From contig CBFHQG010000125.1 in NCBI GenBank assembly GCA_965657825.1, positions 1 through 5,441 on the forward strand: a stretch of 5,441 nucleotides of DNA, in the 5' to 3' direction. A model generated the notes under the pieces. It was not told where the DNA came from and did not search any database. It saw nothing but the letters and a program-made list of their open reading frames with translations. The DNA comes from M55B157 sp965657825 (lineage in GTDB: Bacteria; Actinomycetota; Actinomycetes; S36-B12). The translations under genes were made by a program, and so were the position numbers. The number at the start of each line of letters is the position of its first letter. The stretch's first letter is position 1. Below are positions 1 through 5,441 of this stretch, one piece after another.

Positions 1-199
1 CGGCGAGGGCGCCTCGGTGTGGGAGGTGATGGCGGCGGTGAGCGAGGCTGTCGGCCGCGATATCGGCGCGGTCGCGACGGCCCGTCGCCCCGGTGACCCC
101 CCGGAACTCGTCGCCTCCGCCGAGCGGATCGAGGGAGTCCTCGAATGGCGTGCCCGACTCGGGCTGGCCGAGATGGTGACCAGCGCACGGCCAGACTGA
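1..199 (+). CDS. galE: UDP-glucose 4-epimerase-like protein, C-terminal end (5' truncated)
   Basis: Only the last 65 codons are present, read from base 2 to the TGA at 197-199; the rest lies left of the window. The fragment starts GEGASVWEVMAAV, matching the GalE family's C-terminal block (GxGxSVxEVxxA). It continues with RRPGDPPELVAS, the RRxGD segment that in GalE helps hold the UDP-sugar, and ends with VLEWRARLGLAEMV, like the family's 'LGW...LxEM' tail. GalE is a cytoplasmic short-chain dehydrogenase family enzyme that interconverts UDP-glucose and UDP-galactose using bound NAD. The Rossmann fold and catalytic Tyr/Lys are outside the window, so a related NDP-sugar epimerase cannot be excluded. 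The protein ends soon after the motif, without the longer tail of E. coli GalE. Its relation to the downstream genes is unclear, and a possible hairpin follows 10 bases after the stop. Confidence 0.82.
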   Translation, partial: GEGASVWEVMAAVSEAVGRDIGAVATARRPGDPPELVASAERIEGVLEWRARLGLAEMVTSARPD

Positions 200-209
200 G
201 CGCGCGAAT

Positions 210-238
210 CGACTTGCCACCCCTACCGGGTGAGGTCG
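210..238 (+). terminator. possible hairpin terminator after galE
   Basis: Seen by eye: bases 210-215 can pair with 233-238 (one G-U pair). After a two-base bulge at 216-217, bases 218-222 (CACCC) pair with 228-232 (GGGTG) around a five-base loop. There is no T run, which is common for actinobacterial terminators. The stem is only 11 pairs with a bulge and overlaps the candidate promoter of the next gene, so this is tentative. Confidence 0.3.
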
Positions 239-244
239 TACCCT
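214..244 (+). promoter_or_regulatory. weak candidate promoter of the triple-barrel exported protein
   Basis: TTGCCA at 214-219 resembles a -35 box. TACCCT at 239-244 fits the actinobacterial -10 pattern TANNNT, with a 19-base spacer that is slightly long. The -10 box ends seven bases before GTG 252, the spacing expected if the mRNA starts at or next to that GTG (a leaderless transcript). This is inference from spacing and two weak boxes. Confidence 0.28.
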
Positions 245-251
245 CGATCAG

Positions 252-1553
252 GTGAGACGAATGATCCTGGCCGCCCTCGCAGCGATGGCGCTGGTGGGCA
301 CAGCGCTCGTATGGGCTCCGGCAGCCTCGGCCAATAAGTCTCCGCAGCCACGGATCTTCACCGTGTTCCTGTCCTTCGCCGACTGGGAGACCTACCCATC
401 CGGGGCCCGCGGCGGGAGAGGCGACCTGTCGGTGTTCACCGGCGCGGTCAGCACCTCCTATCAGGGATCGAGGGCCGGTGACTACACGATCACCGCGCGG
501 GTGATCGACCGAGACGGCTCCGGACGCAAAGCCGTCGACCTGCGTGATCTACGCATCCAGGTCGAACTCTCTGGCGGTGCGGTCTGGGCTGAAGGAGTCG
601 TCGAGGATCCGACCGAGAAGCCACCGACCGGATTGCACATCCTCCCCGTGATCGGTGGCACGGGCGACTACGCCACCGCACGGGGCACCGTCATCATCCG
701 ATCGCTGGGTAATTCGGGGGAGTACTCCCTGGCCTATGACGTGTTCGTCGACCCATCACTGACACGAGAGCGCACGAAACTCGGTCCCGCCAGCGTCGAG
801 GTGGTGGGCAGCGGGGCAGTGGGCGCGGATGACTCCGACTACACCGACGTGCAGCCCGGTGACGTGCTGGTCACGACCCGATCGGGTGGGGGCGTCGACG
901 CGGTCATCACCTCGACGGTGATCGCCCGAACCCGCACCACGTCGGCGATCACCGTGACCTATGAGCACGAGATGGTCGTGATCAAGGACGGCGGGATCGC
1001 ACTCGCTCGCGGTTACACGACCCAGCGGGCTGGTCAGGTGCCCGCCGCGACCAAGGCCTCGTTCGCCATCCTCGGTGGGACTCAGGACTACCAATCACGC
1101 CGAGGTGAGGTGCGTTTCGTGCCCGGACGCGCTGGTGTGATGGACATGCGGATGCAGTGGGGACCGCAGGCCGCAGGCAAGAGCACGAAGCGCGGCTGGT
1201 TCGAGCAGTCGAAGTCCGCCATGACCATCGACACGACAACGGGTGGTGAACTCACCCTCGACTCCGGCCGGATGAGCAACCGTCGCACCAAGGGAACCGA
1301 ACTCGGTGACTATGCCGGCTGGTCGCGTGCGATCGCATCGGATACGGCTGAGAGCGGCGGATGGATCACCTCGAGCATGGAGGCGAATTTCACGCAGGGC
1401 ACGATGATGCTGGCCGGGATCGCCCCGATCAATGCGGAGACGAGGACCTGGATCGTGCTGGGGGGCACCGGTGATTTCGGCGGTGCCTCGGGCGTGGCGA
1501 CCGGGGTTGTGAAGTCGAAAACCTGGAAGATGAAGGCGACATACCGGCAGTAG
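252..1553 (+). CDS. exported protein with three tandem dirigent/allene oxide cyclase-like barrel repeats
   Basis: This 433-residue protein has a Sec-type signal peptide: basic MRR start, hydrophobic core at about residues 4-22, and likely cleavage after ASA (residues 25-27). The mature part shows the same signature three times: GGTGDYATARG at 135-145, GGTQDYQSRRG at 275-285 and GGTGDFGGASG at 404-414. Each is preceded 15-21 residues earlier by a strand ending in A-x-G or a near match (GGAVWAEG 108-115, GGIALARG 247-254, QGTMMLAG 382-389). 'GGTGxYxxAxG' after such a strand is characteristic of the dirigent/allene-oxide-cyclase beta-barrel fold, so I read domains at about 33-168, 170-310 and 311-433. 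The third ends almost at the stop. No catalytic residues are evident and the function is unknown; binding of a small hydrophobic ligand or a structural role are guesses. No C-terminal anchor is seen, so it is probably secreted. GTG 252 is preferred because it supplies the arginines of the signal peptide. ATG 261 is the alternative, with AGGTGAG at 250-256 as its Shine-Dalgarno site. Confidence 0.8.
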   Translation: MRRMILAALAAMALVGTALVWAPAASANKSPQPRIFTVFLSFADWETYPSGARGGRGDLSVFTGAVSTSYQGSRAGDYTITARVIDRDGSGRKAVDLRDLRIQVELSGGAVWAEGVVEDPTEKPPTGLHILPVIGGTGDYATARGTVIIRSLGNSGEYSLAYDVFVDPSLTRERTKLGPASVEVVGSGAVGADDSDYTDVQPGDVLVTTRSGGGVDAVITSTVIARTRTTSAITVTYEHEMVVIKDGGIALARGYTTQRAGQVPAATKASFAILGGTQDYQSRRGEVRFVPGRAGVMDMRMQWGPQAAGKSTKRGWFEQSKSAMTIDTTTGGELTLDSGRMSNRRTKGTELGDYAGWSRAIASDTAESGGWITSSMEANFTQGTMMLAGIAPINAETRTWIVLGGTGDFGGASGVATGVVKSKTWKMKATYRQ

Positions 1554-1563
1554 ATCGCACACC

Positions 1564-1569
1564 TAGACT
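1564..1569 (+). promoter_or_regulatory. -10 box, candidate promoter of purSQ
   Basis: TAGACT in the 58-base gap before purS matches the actinobacterial -10 pattern TANNNT. It lies 42 bases upstream of the purS start, leaving room for a leader of about 35 bases. No convincing -35 box lies 16-19 bases upstream, because that stretch is the end of the preceding gene. The box sits inside the small palindrome CTAGACTAG (1563-1571), which may be chance. Confidence 0.45.
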
Positions 1570-1600
1570 AGGCGGGTCGGTTCATCGTGACGTCCCCGTG

Positions 1601-1606
1601 AAGGAG
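1601..1606 (+). promoter_or_regulatory. ribosome binding site of purS
   Basis: AAGGAG lies five bases before ATG 1612 and is the strongest Shine-Dalgarno match in the window. It fixes the purS start. The coupled purQ has no such site of its own. Confidence 0.8.
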
Positions 1607-1611
1607 CCCGC

Positions 1612-1848
1612 ATGGCCCGCGTCATCGTCGACGTGATGCTCAAGCCCGAGATCCTCGACCCCCAGGGTCGCGCTGTCAGCGGTGCCCTCACTCGACTCGG
1701 CATCGACGGCGTCGCAGATGTGCGGCAGGGCAAACGATTCGAGATCACCGTCGAGGGCGAGGTGGATGAGGCACGCATGCACGCCATCGCCGAGGAACTG
1801 CTGAGCAACCCGGTGATCGAGGACTACTCGCTTCGGATCGAGTCGTGA
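1612..1848 (+). CDS. purS: phosphoribosylformylglycinamidine synthase subunit PurS
   Basis: The protein has 78 residues, the usual PurS length of about 80. It begins MARVIVDVMLKPEILDPQG, the family's N-terminal strand with the 'K-x-x-(I/V)-LDPQG' turn. It continues with a segment GALTRLGIDGVADVRQGK and ends with a helix and strand (EELLSNPVIEDYSLRIE). PurS is a small ferredoxin-like-fold protein that dimerises and bridges PurQ and PurL in three-part FGAM synthase, helping ammonia pass between them in the cytoplasm. The start is set by AAGGAG five bases upstream. The stop overlaps the purQ start by four bases (GTGA), so the two are translated together. A -10 box at 1564-1569 suggests that the purSQ unit has its own promoter. 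Confidence 0.96.
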   Translation: MARVIVDVMLKPEILDPQGRAVSGALTRLGIDGVADVRQGKRFEITVEGEVDEARMHAIAEELLSNPVIEDYSLRIES

Positions 1849-2519
1849 GCGCGCGCATCGGCGTCGTCACCTTCCCCGGATCCCTCGATGATCGCGATGC
1901 GGCGCGCGCGATCCGCCTCGCCGGTGGTGAGCCGGTTGCACTGTGGCATGGCGATGCCGAACTGCACGGGGTCGACGCGGTCGTGCTGCCCGGTGGGTTC
2001 TCCTACGGCGACTACCTGCGCTGCGGGGCCATCGCCAAATTCGCCCCTGTCATGGGCACCGTCATCGATCGAGCCCGCGCGGGCCTACCGGTGCTGGGCA
2101 TCTGCAACGGATTCCAGATCCTGTGCGAGGCCCAGCTGCTGCCCGGTGCCCTGACCCGCAACGACCACCTGCACTTCATCTGCCGTGACCAGCGGCTGCG
2201 CATCGACAACGCCGACACGGTATGGACCTCCGCCTACGCCGAGGGTGAGCAGATCGTCATCCCCTTGAAGAACGGTGAGGGCGGGTACGTCGCCGATGAC
2301 CGCACCCTGGATGAACTCGAGGGTGAGGGCCGTGTGGTCGCCCGCTACCTGGAGGTCAACCCCAACGGCTCGCGCCGCGACATCGCCGGGATCACCGACC
2401 CCACCGGCCGCATCGTGGGTCTGATGCCCCACCCCGAGCATGCCGTCGAGCGACTCACCGGTCCGAGCACCGACGGTCTCGGCTTCTTCGCCTCACTCGT
2501 CGCCAACCTCGTCCGCTAG
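1845..2519 (+). CDS. purQ: phosphoribosylformylglycinamidine synthase glutaminase subunit PurQ
   Basis: This 224-residue protein is a class I glutamine amidotransferase of full family length. It hydrolyses glutamine and supplies ammonia to PurL for converting FGAR to FGAM. The catalytic triad is visible: nucleophile C87 in GICNGFQ (85-91) and H196/E198 in MPHPEH (194-199). Other family marks are the N-terminal GVVTFPGSLDDRDAARA, and PGGFSYGDYLRCGAIA from about residue 49, which forms the oxyanion region. The start is GTG 1845, which shares four bases with the purS stop; coupling replaces a strong ribosome binding site. The gene is followed within 13 bases by a perfect hairpin (2532-2559) that probably ends the purSQ transcript. 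Its partner purL is not the next gene: an exported protein gene lies between. Confidence 0.97.
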   Translation: MSARIGVVTFPGSLDDRDAARAIRLAGGEPVALWHGDAELHGVDAVVLPGGFSYGDYLRCGAIAKFAPVMGTVIDRARAGLPVLGICNGFQILCEAQLLPGALTRNDHLHFICRDQRLRIDNADTVWTSAYAEGEQIVIPLKNGEGGYVADDRTLDELEGEGRVVARYLEVNPNGSRRDIAGITDPTGRIVGLMPHPEHAVERLTGPSTDGLGFFASLVANLVR

Positions 2520-2531
2520 TCCAGCCTCGTC

Positions 2532-2559
2532 CCTCGTGGGGGTTTCCCCCCCCACGAGG
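2532..2559 (+). terminator. hairpin terminator after purQ
   Basis: Bases 2532-2542 (CCTCGTGGGGG) and 2549-2559 (CCCCCACGAGG) form a perfect 11-bp GC-rich stem with a six-base loop, starting 12 bases after the purQ stop. Only a TT follows, so it lacks the classical T run; such terminators are common in actinobacteria. It lies between two same-strand genes and most likely ends or strongly reduces transcription from purSQ. Confidence 0.7.
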
Positions 2560-2585
2560 TTGACCTGCGGGGCTCACGTCTGGTC

Positions 2586-2590
2586 AGGTG
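2586..2590 (+). promoter_or_regulatory. ribosome binding site of the PknH-like exported protein
   Basis: AGGTG lies five bases before ATG 2596. It supports that start over the long upstream extension of the frame into purQ (to 2440), and over GTG 2590, which would overlap the site. Confidence 0.5.
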
Positions 2591-2595
2591 TGGTC

Positions 2596-3345
2596 ATGCG
2601 TCCCTTCCTGCGTCCTGTGCTCGCCGTCTGCGCCACCCTCGCCCTTGCGGTACCGCTCGCCGTCACGAGCCCCGCTCAGGCGGCCACCTACAAGCCGTTG
2701 GGCGAGCGTGCCCTGGGCAACTCCTCCCTGGGTGTGGCCGACGTGCCGCGCTGGATGCTGAGGGGAAGCACCCCGGAGCTGGACCGCACCTTCTTGAAGA
2801 AGGACGCTGCGCCCGCCCCGGACCTGTGCCTGGATGCCAATGGTGACGGGATCGACGGTCCGCAACCTCGCCAGTACATGGGCTCGATGGTCAACACCCG
2901 GGCGAACGTCGATGACTTCCAGTTCATCGAGATCAACTCCGACATCTACCAGTACAAGTCCCGCGGGGCTGCCGTGCGGGCGTGGAGTGAGCTGCAGGCC
3001 GGGGTGGCCCAGTGCGCCGGCTACATCGAGGCCGATGTCGAGGAGGAGGGCACCAGCGTCCGGGTGGCGATCACCACGGAGGTCTCCACGACCCCTACCC
3101 TGTTCGGCACCCCGGGGATCGCACTGTTCCAGGACGTCGACCTCGCGGTGAACGCTGCCGACCTGGAGATCGCGATCATCGGCGACCAGTACTCCCACTA
3201 CTACCTCGCCGGCACCTCGATCATCCGCGTGGAGTTCGCCAACATCAACGGTGACTTCCGCGGCATCGGTCGGGTCAGCCGAGGCTTCGTCCAGACGATG
3301 GCGATCGTCGTCGCGCAACGGGTGGAGCGCCGCAGCACCCGCTGA
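2596..3345 (+). CDS. exported protein resembling a PknH-type sensor domain
   Basis: This 249-residue protein has a clear signal peptide: MRPFLRP, a hydrophobic core at about 8-23, and cleavage after AQA (27-29). The cysteine at 12 is preceded by V, not G/A/S, so it is not a lipoprotein site. The mature part has two cysteines, C78 (DLCLDANGDG) and C140 (QCAGY), probably disulfide-bonded. The middle reads DDFQFIEINSDIYQYKSRGAA then AWSELQAGVAQCAG (about 106-142), and the last third has YYLAGTSIIRVEF. This order (a strand, a helix with 'A..W..CAG', then a strand carrying the 'NvvVrV'-like motif and a C-terminal helix) resembles the extracellular sensor domain of mycobacterial kinase PknH and related free-standing proteins. 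The assignment is by pattern only. D80-x-N82-x-D84-G85-x-D87 resembles a calcium-binding loop. There is no kinase or membrane anchor nearby. The gene sits alone between purQ and purL, bounded by hairpins on both sides. Ligand and role are unknown. Confidence 0.8.
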   Translation: MRPFLRPVLAVCATLALAVPLAVTSPAQAATYKPLGERALGNSSLGVADVPRWMLRGSTPELDRTFLKKDAAPAPDLCLDANGDGIDGPQPRQYMGSMVNTRANVDDFQFIEINSDIYQYKSRGAAVRAWSELQAGVAQCAGYIEADVEEEGTSVRVAITTEVSTTPTLFGTPGIALFQDVDLAVNAADLEIAIIGDQYSHYYLAGTSIIRVEFANINGDFRGIGRVSRGFVQTMAIVVAQRVERRSTR

Positions 3346-3346
3346 G

Positions 3347-3425
3347 TACCCTCATCCCCGAGTGCGCACTTGCGTGAACGATTTGGACCGGTTTCGTGTA
3401 CGCAGTTGCGCACTCGGCGTGGGTA
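3347..3425 (+). repeat. large imperfect inverted repeat between the exported protein gene and purL
   Basis: Arms 3358-3381 and 3394-3417 are 24 bases each and match at 20 positions, with two further G-U pairs possible in the + strand RNA, around a 12-base loop. The outermost 11 bases (CCGAGTGCGCA) pair perfectly. An outer 5-bp stem (TACCC 3347-3351 with GGGTA 3421-3425) extends it across a small internal loop. It begins just after the stop of the upstream gene, so a terminator is the simplest reading, although no T run follows. The stem is much longer than a terminator needs, and the interior is less GC-rich than the flanking genes, so a dispersed intergenic palindrome or a regulatory site for purL are alternatives. 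Confidence 0.65.
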
Positions 3426-3462
3426 GGCCGGTGGTTGTGCAAGGGGGATTCACCGCCCTGAC

Positions 3463-3466
3463 AGGA
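3463..3466 (+). promoter_or_regulatory. ribosome binding site of purL
   Basis: AGGA lies seven bases before GTG 3474 and is the only Shine-Dalgarno-like match at suitable spacing. The overlapping CAGGAT (3462-3467) sits where a -10 box would for a leaderless message, but its first base is wrong, so translation initiation is the better reading. Confidence 0.4.
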
Positions 3467-3473
3467 TAGGCCC

Positions 3474-5441
3474 GTGACCTTGGATTCAGTCGGCAACGCC
3501 GCTGCGCATCCTGACGACGACCAGCCCTACGCGGAATTAGGTCTGCGGCCTGAGGAGTATGCGCGCATTCGCGAGATCCTCGGCCGACGCCCCACGTCGA
3601 GTGAACTCGCGATGTACTCGGTGATGTGGAGCGAGCACTGCTCCTATAAGTCCTCCAAGGTCCATCTGCGACAGTTCGGCGATAAGCAGCCCGAGGGCGG
3701 GTGGCCGCAGCTGATGGTCGGCATCGGTGAGAACGCCGGGGTCGTCGACGTCGGGGATGGCTGGGCGGTGACCTTCAAGGTCGAAAGCCACAATCACCCG
3801 TCGTTCATCGAGCCGTACCAGGGCGCTGCGACCGGGGTAGGTGGCATCGTCCGCGACATCCTGTCGATGGGGGCTCGTCCCCTTGCGATCGTCGACCCTC
3901 TGCGCTTCGGGCCCGCGGACTCTCCCGACACCCGCCGCGTGCTACCCGGTGTCGTCGCCGGGATCGGTGGCTACGGAAACTGCCTGGGTCTGCCGACCAT
4001 CGGTGGCGAGACGGTCTTCGACGCCAGTTACGCCGGCAACCCCCTGGTCAACGCGATGTGCGTCGGTGCGATGCGCCACGAGGACGTCCACCTCGCCTCG
4101 GCGCGTGGAGTGGGCAACCTGATCGTCCTGTACGGAGCGCGCACCGGGGGTGACGGCATCGGTGGCGTCTCGGTGCTCGCGAGTGAGACCTTCGACGCAG
4201 AGGGTCCAGCCAAGCGCCCCGCGGTGCAGGTCGGGGATCCGTTCATGGAGAAGCTGCTCATCGAGGCCACACTGGAGGTCTTACGCGCCGGCCTCGTCGA
4301 AGGTATCCAGGATCTCGGCGGAGCCGGAATCTCCTGCGCCACCAGCGAACTCGCGTCCAACGGCGAGGGCGGCATGCACGTCTGGCTGGACCGAGTGCTG
4401 CTGCGCGACTCCTCGTTGAGCCCGGAGGAGATCTTGATGAGCGAGTCGCAGGAGCGCATGTGCGCGGTCGTGCAACCAGAGAACATCGATGCATTCATGG
4501 CCATCTGCGCGAAGTGGGATGTCGAGGCGGTGGTCATCGGTGAGGTCACCGACTCCGGACGACTCACCATCGACTACCACGGTGAGCGCATCGTCGACGT
4601 TCCACCGCGCACCGTGGCCCACGAGGGCCCGGTGTACGAGCGGCCCATGGCGCGACCGGCTGATCTGGACACGCTGCAGGCTGACTCCGCTGCGGCGCTC
4701 CCTCGCCCGGTGACAGGGGAGGAGTTGAAGCAGACGCTGTTGTCGATGACGGCTTCGGCCAATCTCGCTTCGAAGTCGTGGATCACCGATCAGTACGACC
4801 GATACGTGCTCGGTAACACCGTGTTAGCCCAACCCGAGGACGCGGGCATGGTGCGCATCGACGAGGCGACCGGTCTCGGGGTGGCGGTGGCGACCGACTG
4901 CAATGGCCGCTTCGTGCGCCTCGATCCCTACGTCGGCACTCAGTTGGCCCTGGCCGAGGCGTATCGCAATGTCGCGGTGAGCGGTGCCCGACCGACAGCG
5001 GTGACCAATTGCTTGAACTTCGGCTCGCCGGAGGACCCCGAGGTGATGTGGACCTTCGCCGAGGCCGTTCGCGGTCTCGCCGACGGCTGCCTCGAACTCG
5101 GCATCCCGGTCACCGGTGGCAACGTGAGCTTCTACAACTCCACCGGTGAGACCGCGATCCTGCCGACCCCGGTGGTGGGGGTGCTCGGTGTCATCGATGA
5201 CGTCGATCGTCGGACGCCCATCGCCTGGGGACCCGATGGCGAGGTGATCTACCTCCTCGGACAGACAAGCGCGGACTTCGCCGGCAGTGAGTGGGCGCAT
5301 GTGATGCACGGTCACCTCGGCGGCGCACCGCCGCAGGTCGATCTTGCGCGTGAGGCATTGCTGGCCGACCTGTGCATCGCCGGTTCCCGGGACGGCATGC
5401 TCACCGCTGCGCACGATGTCTCCGATGGTGGTGTCGCCCAG
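3474..5441 (+). CDS. purL: phosphoribosylformylglycinamidine synthase large subunit PurL (3' truncated)
   Basis: The frame is open from GTG 3474 to the window edge (656 codons); the family is usually about 750 residues, so roughly 100 are missing. PurL is the ATP-dependent synthetase of three-part FGAM synthase and uses ammonia from PurQ to amidate FGAR. Visible landmarks are SEHCSYKSSK (53-62, with the conserved active-site His 55), VESHNHPS (103-110), GAATGVGGIVRD (117-128), GGETVFD (177-183), GGDGIGG (225-231), QDLGGAG (279-285) and ESQERM (324-329). The second half repeats the AIR-synthase-like fold, with ATDCNGR (473-479), TGGNVSFYN (547-555) and AAHDVSDGG (645-653). Both FGAR-AT lobes are thus present and unbroken as far as the window goes. 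GTG 3474 is chosen because the leader of about 20 residues leads directly into PYAELGLRPEEY, a typical actinobacterial PurL start, with AGGA upstream. The gene is separated from purSQ by almost 1 kb and two hairpins, so it probably has its own promoter, which I cannot place. Three TTA leucine codons (3537, 4281, 4824) are unusual for such a GC-rich gene. Confidence 0.97.
   Translation, partial: MTLDSVGNAAAHPDDDQPYAELGLRPEEYARIREILGRRPTSSELAMYSVMWSEHCSYKSSKVHLRQFGDKQPEGGWPQLMVGIGENAGVVDVGDGWAVTFKVESHNHPSFIEPYQGAATGVGGIVRDILSMGARPLAIVDPLRFGPADSPDTRRVLPGVVAGIGGYGNCLGLPTIGGETVFDASYAGNPLVNAMCVGAMRHEDVHLASARGVGNLIVLYGARTGGDGIGGVSVLASETFDAEGPAKRPAVQVGDPFMEKLLIEATLEVLRAGLVEGIQDLGGAGISCATSELASNGEGGMHVWLDRVLLRDSSLSPEEILMSESQERMCAVVQPENIDAFMAICAKWDVEAVVIGEVTDSGRLTIDYHGERIVDVPPRTVAHEGPVYERPMARPADLDTLQADSAAALPRPVTGEELKQTLLSMTASANLASKSWITDQYDRYVLGNTVLAQPEDAGMVRIDEATGLGVAVATDCNGRFVRLDPYVGTQLALAEAYRNVAVSGARPTAVTNCLNFGSPEDPEVMWTFAEAVRGLADGCLELGIPVTGGNVSFYNSTGETAILPTPVVGVLGVIDDVDRRTPIAWGPDGEVIYLLGQTSADFAGSEWAHVMHGHLGGAPPQVDLAREALLADLCIAGSRDGMLTAAHDVSDGGVAQ

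Noticed and set aside
1464..1487. Perfect 7-bp hairpin GGCACCG/CGGTGCC
   Set aside because: It lies within the coding sequence of the third GGTGD motif and is explained by Gly/Thr/Ala codons.
2560..2588. TTGACC at 2560-2565 as a -35 box for the second exported protein gene
   Set aside because: No TANNNT-like -10 box occurs at 16-19 bases downstream.
2440..2595. Upstream extension of the second exported protein into purQ
   Set aside because: It would overlap purQ by 80 bases and cross the terminator hairpin. The residues are low-complexity S/P/T, while ATG 2596 starts a typical signal peptide with AGGTG upstream.
2623..2634. Possible lipobox LAVC in the signal peptide of the second exported protein
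   Set aside because: The residue before Cys 12 is valine, which lipoprotein signal peptidase sites do not normally accept, and a good AQA cleavage site follows.
2584..3318. 244-residue open frame on the minus strand
   Set aside because: It lies opposite the PknH-like protein gene and is rich in D, G, R, V and H, as antisense frames of GC-rich genes are. It has no recognisable motif.
238..3353. Identical 8-mer GTACCCTC at 238-245 and 3346-3353
   Set aside because: Two copies of an 8-mer in over 5 kb of GC-rich sequence can occur by chance. The second copy is not followed by a plausible gene start.
3362..3469. Small 35-codon open frame (GTG 3362 to TAG 3467-3469) ending just before purL, a possible leader peptide
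   Set aside because: It is encoded almost entirely by the inverted repeat, has no ribosome binding site and no run of regulatory codons.
4824..5414. 196-residue open frame on the minus strand
   Set aside because: It is fully antisense to conserved PurL sequence. The same applies to the minus-strand frame at 4028-4570.

Overview
The window comes from a high-GC Gram-positive bacterium, an actinomycete. The evidence is GC-rich third codon positions, frequent GTG starts, a GTGA start/stop overlap, and the separate PurS, PurQ and short PurL subunits of FGAM synthase, whose sequences read like actinobacterial versions. TTA codons inside purL argue mildly against Streptomyces. Genus cannot be decided from sequence reading alone. 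All genes I can support lie on the + strand; the long minus-strand frames are shadows of real genes.

Layout. Bases 1-199 hold the last 65 codons of a UDP-glucose 4-epimerase-like gene (galE). A short gap (200-251) with a possible hairpin and a weak promoter leads to an exported 433-residue protein (252-1553). It appears to be three tandem copies of a dirigent/allene-oxide-cyclase-like beta-barrel domain. A 58-base gap carries a good -10 box and a strong Shine-Dalgarno site for purS (1612-1848), which is translationally coupled to purQ (1845-2519). A perfect 11-bp hairpin follows purQ. Next is an exported 249-residue protein (2596-3345) that looks like a free-standing PknH-type sensor domain. 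The gap after it (3346-3473) holds a large imperfect inverted repeat. Then purL begins at GTG 3474 and runs off the right edge after 656 codons, roughly 100 codons short of its usual length.

How the genes work together. PurS, PurQ and PurL form one enzyme, phosphoribosylformylglycinamidine (FGAM) synthase, the fourth step of de novo purine synthesis. PurQ releases ammonia from glutamine, PurL uses it with ATP to amidate FGAR, and PurS bridges the two. Here the purSQ pair is split from purL by an unrelated exported protein and two hairpins, so the subunits of one complex are probably transcribed from separate promoters. The two exported proteins have no evident role in purine synthesis.

I found no RNA genes, CRISPR arrays, insertion sequences, phage genes or defence cassette. 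No previously undescribed system is evident. The points most worth a second look are the triple-barrel exported protein, the split purSQ/purL arrangement and the inverted repeat upstream of purL.
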